Assembly (NCBI GenBank): GCA_020445665.1
Contig: JAGRGD010000004.1
Span: 1-34,574, forward strand
Reading direction: 5' to 3'
DNA length: 34,574 nt
Source: Rhodocyclaceae bacterium
GTDB taxonomy: Bacteria > Pseudomonadota > Gammaproteobacteria > Burkholderiales > Rhodocyclaceae
In this document: piece after piece, positions 30,999 to 34,574 of the stretch
Position numbering within the stretch: position 1 is the stretch's first letter
Layout: each line of letters starts with the position of its first letter
The notes under the pieces: model-generated
What the model saw: only the letters and a program-made list of their open reading frames with translations
Told to the model about the DNA's origin: nothing
Database searches by the model: none
Made by a program: the position numbers and the translations under genes

Positions 30999-32696
30999 AT
31001 GTCCAAGCGCGCAAAGAACCCCACAACACCCCGGAAGCCATCCGCACCCCCGACGGACGCAAGCGTGGCGCAGCGCACGCAGGCGCTTCTCATGGCCGGA
31101 CGCTATCTCGACGCGTTCCCGCTGGCCAATACACTGGCCGGCAAGTCGACGCCGACGCCCGCGGAGTGCCATCTGATCGGCTGGACCCTGCTGGGCCTTG
31201 GAAAGCCGCGGGATGCCCTGCCCTGGCTCGAGCGCGCAAAGGGGGCATTGGCGCGTGAGGCGCTGTTTCTCGTGCATCTGGGTCTGGCACTACACCGGCT
31301 GGGCGACTACGACGCCGCTGAGGCATGGCTGGACAAGGCGCTGAAGCGCGCCCCGCGGGACGCGCGTCAACTGGTCGCCATCGGGCAGCAATTGAGCGCT
31401 GCCTTCCGCTATCGCGAAGCCGCCAGATGGTTTCAGCGGGCAGCGGAGATCGCCCCCGGAAATGTGGATGCACGGCTGCAACTGGCCCACGTTCAATTGC
31501 GGCGAGGTGACGACATGGCGGCCAGAGCGACCATCGAGGCGGCGCTTACCGCTGCCCCCCGCGACGCCGGCGCACGATTGGCGCATGCCAACATCCTGTC
31601 CACGTTCGGAGACTTCGAGGCGGCCGACGGGCAGCTCCGGGCGCTCCTTGCGGAAACCCCCGACTCCGCCCAGATCCTCGCGCAGCTGGTGTCGAACCGA
31701 CGAATGACGGACGCCGATCGGGACATCCAGGGGCGACTCGAGCGTTGCGCAGCGCGTCCTGGCCGGCCGGACGACCGCATTGCCAGCTGTTTTGCGTTGG
31801 GCAAGTTCAGCGACGATATCGGCCGCTACGACGAAGCGTTCTCGTGGTTCGCGCAAGGGAACGCGATGAAACGATCGCTGGCACCGCCGTACGACCCGGA
31901 CACCGTCACCCGCACCGTGGATTTGCTGACCGCAGCGTACAGCGAGGCCGGTCTTCGCGAGCTGCGACCGGGTTCGGACCTCTCGCCCAAGCCCGTGCTG
32001 GTCGTGGGCATGCCCCGCTCGGGAACTTCCCTGGTCCAGGACATGCTCGCCGCCCACCCGGATATTCACGGGGCGGGAGAACAGAGCTTCTGGGGCGAGA
32101 TGCTGGATCGCTACCGCCAGGCCGTGTTCATGGGACAGCTTTCGCCAGCCATGCTGGCGGACATCACGCGGGCCACCCTGGACTTCCTCAACGACCTGTC
32201 GGACGGCGCCGCGCGCATCATCGACAAGATGCCGGCGAACTTCCGCTTCCTGGGCCCCGTACACACGGCGTTTCCGAATGCGCGCTTCATCCATGTAACG
32301 CGCGACCCTCGCGACACCTGCCTGTCGATCCACTTCCAGAATTTCGGACTGCAGCACACCTACGCCACGGACCTCACCCACCTCGCCCACTACTACCGGC
32401 AGTACCAGCGCCTGATGGCGCACTGGGCACGAAGTCTGCCACCCGACCGCTTGCTCGAAGTGCCCTACGAGTCACTGGTGGAAGCGCCGGAGGACTGGAC
32501 CCGGCGCATGATCGCGTTTCTGGACCTGCCGTGGTCCGACGCCTGCCTCAAGCGGGAGAACCTCGGGCGGTCGGTCGCCACCGCGAGCAAGTGGCAGGTT
32601 CGCCAGCCCATCTACCAGACCAGTCGCAGGCGGTGGCAGAACTACCGCGCATTCCTGGCGCCGCTGTCGTCGCTCGCGCCGGACACGCCCGCCTGA
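30999..32696 (+). CDS. TPR repeat / sulfotransferase fusion
   Basis: The 565-residue protein has a basic, Pro-rich N-terminus (MSKRAKNPTTPRKPSAPP) and TPR repeats to about residue 290. A sulfotransferase domain follows. The 5'-phosphosulfate loop is PRSGTS at 339-344 within VVGMPRSGTSLVQDML, and the 3'-phosphate site begins at R435 in TRDPRDTCLS. It should use PAPS to sulfate a protein, glycan or lipid acceptor. TPR-sulfotransferases resemble tyrosylprotein and glycan sulfotransferase relatives in domain order. The ATG at 30999 is chosen; an upstream frame to 30864 has no ribosome site. The 330-base leader holds repeat A and otherwise no gene. No PAPS-synthesis genes are nearby. Confidence 0.85.
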   Translation: MSKRAKNPTTPRKPSAPPTDASVAQRTQALLMAGRYLDAFPLANTLAGKSTPTPAECHLIGWTLLGLGKPRDALPWLERAKGALAREALFLVHLGLALHRLGDYDAAEAWLDKALKRAPRDARQLVAIGQQLSAAFRYREAARWFQRAAEIAPGNVDARLQLAHVQLRRGDDMAARATIEAALTAAPRDAGARLAHANILSTFGDFEAADGQLRALLAETPDSAQILAQLVSNRRMTDADRDIQGRLERCAARPGRPDDRIASCFALGKFSDDIGRYDEAFSWFAQGNAMKRSLAPPYDPDTVTRTVDLLTAAYSEAGLRELRPGSDLSPKPVLVVGMPRSGTSLVQDMLAAHPDIHGAGEQSFWGEMLDRYRQAVFMGQLSPAMLADITRATLDFLNDLSDGAARIIDKMPANFRFLGPVHTAFPNARFIHVTRDPRDTCLSIHFQNFGLQHTYATDLTHLAHYYRQYQRLMAHWARSLPPDRLLEVPYESLVEAPEDWTRRMIAFLDLPWSDACLKRENLGRSVATASKWQVRQPIYQTSRRRWQNYRAFLAPLSSLAPDTPA

Positions 32697-32701
32697 CGTC
32701 C

Positions 32702-32791
32702 GGCAGAGTCGGTCATGAGATGCATTCCTGCCAACGGGTCTGGCACGTGAAGCACCAGCCGGGGCCGCGGGCAATGACCGAATGCGCGATG
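32702..32791 (+). repeat. Dispersed repeat, copy B
   Basis: This is the partner of the repeat at 30655-30744, starting six bases after the sulfotransferase stop. Shared blocks include ATGCATTCC, GGGTCTGGCACGTG and GGCAATGACCGA. Its right end continues into a segment (ATGACCGAATG onward) that recurs in diverged form at about 32889-32960. Confidence 0.7.
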
Positions 32792-32845
32792 GGCGGGTTG
32801 CGGTGGGATCGGGGGCGGGCGCGTTGGGCGGCTCCAATGGGTACC

Positions 32846-32878
32846 GGTGCAATGCCCTTCGGTTATTGCACCCTACGG
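32846..32878 (-). repeat. REP element 1
   Basis: Palindromic arms GGTGCAAT (32846-32853) and ATTGCACC (32865-32872) enclose an 11-base loop. On the minus strand the tetranucleotide GTAG directly precedes the hairpin, which is the recognition signature of REP elements used by RAYT transposases. Confidence 0.85.
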
Positions 32879-32884
32879 GTCTGC

Positions 32885-32960
32885 CGTGGGGCGGAGGCTA
32901 TGACCGAATGTGCCGAGGGGTGTTGCGGCGGAATCGGGATCGGCGCGATCGGGGGAAGCG
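32885..32960 (+). repeat. Diverged part-copy C of the dispersed repeat
   Basis: The segment GGGGCGGAGGCTATGACCGA and what follows realigns with about 65 bases of copy B (from 32761), with shared ATGACCGAATG, GTTGCGG and ATCGGG blocks. It sits directly after REP 1, so the repeat/REP arrangement may itself have been duplicated. Confidence 0.5.
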
Positions 32961-33004
32961 GTGCAAGGCCGGTTGGTGATTGGACCCGACGGCCATTCGC
33001 CGCA

Positions 33005-33036
33005 CGTAGGGTGCAATAACCGAAGGGCATTGCACC
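33005..33036 (+). repeat. REP element 2
   Basis: CGTAG is followed by GGTGCAAT ... ATTGCACC, the canonical GTAG-plus-hairpin order on the plus strand. It is inverted relative to REP 1 and ends ten bases before the 3' end of the transposase gene. Confidence 0.85.
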
Positions 33037-33046
33037 AGGCTGCAGC

Positions 33047-33580
33047 TCACTCCCGCTTTCCGAGACCATCTGCGACATCACTCCCGGCCCAATCGGGCGC
33101 GTAGACCCCACGCGCGACCCACGCGTGGAACGTGGAATGGGGCCAGTCGGCGACCCGCTTCACGAGGCCGTGCCTGAGCGGATTGACGTGAAGGTAGTCC
33201 AGATGTGCGCGATAGTCTCGTTCGTCGCGAATCCGGTGTTCCCAGTAGCGCCGTTGCCAGATACCCCGCTCGCCCCGCCCTCGCCGCACCGCGGAGCGGC
33301 GTTCGGTGGCGGGCAGGACCTTCGAGAAGCCGGACTTGATCAGCCGCCAGCGCGTTGCGAAGTCCGTGTCGGAGGGGGGCAGTTCCCACACGCAGTGCAT
33401 GTGCTCCGGCAGCACGACCCAGCCGTGGATGGCAAACGGATGGCGGCGTCGTACCTCGCGGACCGCCTCGCGCAGCCGCTCGATGTGGCGGACCAGCAGG
33501 TCGTTGTCACGGCGTTGCAGGAGGTTGACGGTGAAGAACCAGGTGCCGCCGGGGTGCCAGGCACGTCGGTAGTCGGACAT
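33047..33580 (-). CDS. REP-associated tyrosine transposase (RAYT, Y1 HUH)
   Basis: The 177-residue protein has the IS200/IS605-type Y1 transposase fold. The HUH-type metal motif is H60-M-H62 in VVLPEHMHCVW. A likely catalytic tyrosine is Y129 (or Y123) in RDYRAHLDYLHVNPLRHGLV. The N-terminus YRRAWHPGGTWFFTVNLLQR is typical of RAYTs. RAYTs are single-copy chromosomal proteins that cut and move REP palindromes carrying a GTAG/GGAG tetranucleotide. REP 2 lies just after the stop codon and REP 3 lies 68 bases before the start, exactly the expected context. The ATG at 33580 matches the family start; the open frame extends back through REP 3 to 33709 but that part is repeat sequence. There is no clear ribosome site. 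Confidence 0.93.
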   Translation of the reverse strand: MSDYRRAWHPGGTWFFTVNLLQRRDNDLLVRHIERLREAVREVRRRHPFAIHGWVVLPEHMHCVWELPPSDTDFATRWRLIKSGFSKVLPATERRSAVRRGRGERGIWQRRYWEHRIRDERDYRAHLDYLHVNPLRHGLVKRVADWPHSTFHAWVARGVYAPDWAGSDVADGLGKRE

Positions 33581-33648
33581 GGCGGGATGATGGGCGACGC
33601 GCCATGCCAATGCAATATTCCAGGACCTAACCGTGTGGCCTGTCAATC

Positions 33649-33681
33649 GGTGCAATGCCCTTCGGTTATTGCACCCTACGG
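33649..33681 (-). repeat. REP element 3
   Basis: Identical to REP 1 over the hairpin and the flanking CCGTAG (minus strand). It lies upstream of the transposase start, so the gene is bracketed by REP 2 and REP 3 in opposite orientations. Confidence 0.85.
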
Positions 33682-33689
33682 CGACCGCC

Positions 33690-33893
33690 CTACGCCGATG
33701 ACTGCTCAATCGTGACTACGAAGACGAAGAGTCCAAACCACACCGCGCCACCCACGATACAGAGGAAAAAGATGCGCGTCGGACTCGGGTTATCCGAACG
33801 CTTGAACCTCCCGAGGGTAAGCAGGCGCAGACTACCCTCCCCCGTGCGATAGAGGGCGACATACACCAGCATCTCGATGATCAGGTCGAGCAC
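33690..33893 (-). CDS. Small single- or double-span membrane protein
   Basis: The 67-residue protein starts at a GTG with GGAG nine bases upstream. An amphipathic/hydrophobic N-terminal helix (LDLIIEMLVYVALYRTGEGS) is followed by LLTLGRFKRSDNPSPTR and a strong membrane span (IFFLCIVGGAVWFGLFVFVV). Proteins of this layout are frequent orphans in GC-rich proteobacteria; function is unknown. It sits between REP 3 and REP 4, nine bases from REP 3, so its mRNA would end in a REP hairpin. Confidence 0.6.
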   Translation of the reverse strand: MLDLIIEMLVYVALYRTGEGSLRLLTLGRFKRSDNPSPTRIFFLCIVGGAVWFGLFVFVVTIEQSSA

Positions 33894-33932
33894 AGTCGAT
33901 GTCTCCGGTGCTTCGTTTCCTGAGTAGAAGCC

Positions 33933-33965
33933 GGTGCAGTGCCCGTTGGTTATTGCACCCTACGG
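33933..33965 (-). repeat. REP element 4 (diverged, left half of a REPIN)
   Basis: Arms GGTGCAGT and ATTGCACC still pair, and CCGTAG is kept on the minus strand. Three bases differ from REP 1 (one in the arm and two in the loop). It faces REP 5 across 29 bases. Confidence 0.8.
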
Positions 33966-33994
33966 GTCAAGAATGGTGCGGTTCGGCGGATCAC

Positions 33995-34023
33995 AGGGTG
34001 CAATAACCGAAGGGCATTGCACC
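33995..34023 (+). repeat. REP element 5 (right half of a REPIN)
   Basis: GGTGCAAT ... ATTGCACC in the plus orientation, but ACAG replaces GTAG in front of the hairpin. Together with REP 4 it forms an inverted doublet, the mobile REPIN form, placed 23 bases downstream of the polA stop codon. Confidence 0.8.
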
Positions 34024-34046
34024 ACGCCACCTCGGCCGGATGGCCC

Positions 34047-34574
34047 TCAATGCGCCTCGTCCCAGTTGGCGCCGTCACCCACCTCGGCCAGCAGCGGCAC
34101 CTTCAGCTCGGCCACGCCGGCCATCAGGGCGGGCAGCTCGGTGCGCACGCGCGCGAGCTCGTCGTCGGGCACCTCGAGCACCAGCTCGTCGTGCACCTGC
34201 AGGATCAGGCGTGACTTCAGCTTGCTGTCCCGCAGCCACGCGGAGGCGGCGATCATGGCCTTCTTGATCAGGTCGGCGGCGGTGCCCTGCATCGGCGCGT
34301 TGATCGCGGCGCGTTCGGCGGCCTGGCGGCGGCCGGCGTTGCTGGCGCGGATGTCGGGCAGGTGCAGGCGGCGGCCGAAGACGGTCTCGACATAGCCACG
34401 CTCGCGGGCTTCGCTCCGGGTGCGGTCCATGTAGCGGGCCACGCCGGGGTAGCGGGCGAAGTAGCGGTCGATGTAGCTCTCCGCGGCGGCGCGCTCGATG
34501 CCCAGGTTGCGGGCCAGGCCGTGGGCGCTCATGCCGTAGATCAGGCCGAAGTTGATCACCTTGGCGTAGCGCCG
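34047..34574 (-). CDS. polA: DNA polymerase I, C-terminal part (5' end outside window)
   Basis: The last 175 residues of a family A DNA polymerase are visible. Polymerase motif B (O-helix) opens the window-edge fragment as RRYAKVINFGLIYGM with the dNTP-binding Arg, Lys and Tyr. Motif C is QVHDELVLEV with the catalytic HDE. The end is DGANWDEAH. The enzyme fills Okazaki and repair gaps. The reading frame is open at base 34574, and the upstream part (5'-3' and 3'-5' exonuclease domains) is not in the window. Its 3' end faces the REP doublet, a common REP location. Confidence 0.96.
   Translation of the reverse strand, partial: RRYAKVINFGLIYGMSAHGLARNLGIERAAAESYIDRYFARYPGVARYMDRTRSEARERGYVETVFGRRLHLPDIRASNAGRRQAAERAAINAPMQGTAADLIKKAMIAASAWLRDSKLKSRLILQVHDELVLEVPDDELARVRTELPALMAGVAELKVPLLAEVGDGANWDEAH

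Noticed and set aside
33581-33709. N-terminal extension of the RAYT
   Set aside because: These 43 codons are encoded largely by REP 3 (GCNNRRALH is its translation), and RAYTs normally begin at the YRR segment.
1-34574. CRISPR arrays, tRNA, rRNA or replication origin
   Set aside because: No regularly spaced direct repeats, no cloverleaf or rRNA-like stretches, and no iteron or DnaA-box cluster were seen. The REP copies are irregularly spaced and inverted.

Overview
The window is GC-rich, densely coding DNA from a proteobacterium. A betaproteobacterium of the Rhodocyclales (Thauera/Azoarcus/Zoogloea-like) is my best guess. This rests on family content (type VI secretion ClpV, DUF1127, DUF2145, cytochrome P460, HupE-like and Lrp/LysR/AraC/TetR regulators) and on codon bias, not on a marker gene. 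No rRNA, tRNA or CRISPR array was seen. Both ends cut genes: tssH/clpV on the left and polA on the right.

Layout: (1) 1-6449, plus strand: the end of tssH, a cytoplasmic serine-hydrolase of type VI lipase-effector style, and two tandem paralogues that fuse TPR repeats to a SAM methyltransferase. (2) 6513-10077, minus strand: a secreted zinc metallopeptidase, a thioredoxin-like protein and a Gate-domain membrane protein. An Lrp/AsnC regulator diverges from the last. (3) 10767-15916: a small exported protein with three copies of a W-L-x-x-Q motif, a LysR regulator divergent from a DUF1127 protein, an AraC regulator divergent from an AhpD-like protein plus cytochrome P460, an Fe-S type uracil-DNA glycosylase and a nucleoside/guanine deaminase. 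(4) 16199-20789: a HupE-like membrane protein with a membrane-anchored partner, then a TetR repressor divergent from an HpaB-family flavoprotein and an exported esterase. A perfect 17-bp palindrome lies between the divergent genes. (5) 20812-23838, minus strand: a glycosyltransferase-methyltransferase-glycosyltransferase operon whose two glycosyltransferases are close paralogues.

(6) 24634-26890: a visibly AT-richer stretch with small orphan genes, many hairpins and one site laid out like an integron attC. (7) 26895-32696: an ankyrin protein, a small exported protein coupled to a DUF2145 protein, a large lipoprotein with Cys-rich repeats and a TPR-sulfotransferase. (8) 32697-34046: a REP/RAYT locus, with a REP-associated tyrosine transposase flanked by REP palindromes (five copies in 1.2 kb) that carry the GTAG signature. 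A second, longer dispersed repeat (30655 and 32702, with a diverged part at 32889) abuts it. (9) The 3' part of polA.

The regulatory logic is mostly divergent regulator/target pairs with readable operator candidates. Gene ends are often marked by long GC hairpins without T-tracts. The most interesting parts are the REP/RAYT locus with its companion repeat, the AT-rich cassette-like island, the unassigned lipase beside clpV, and the three-repeat exported protein.
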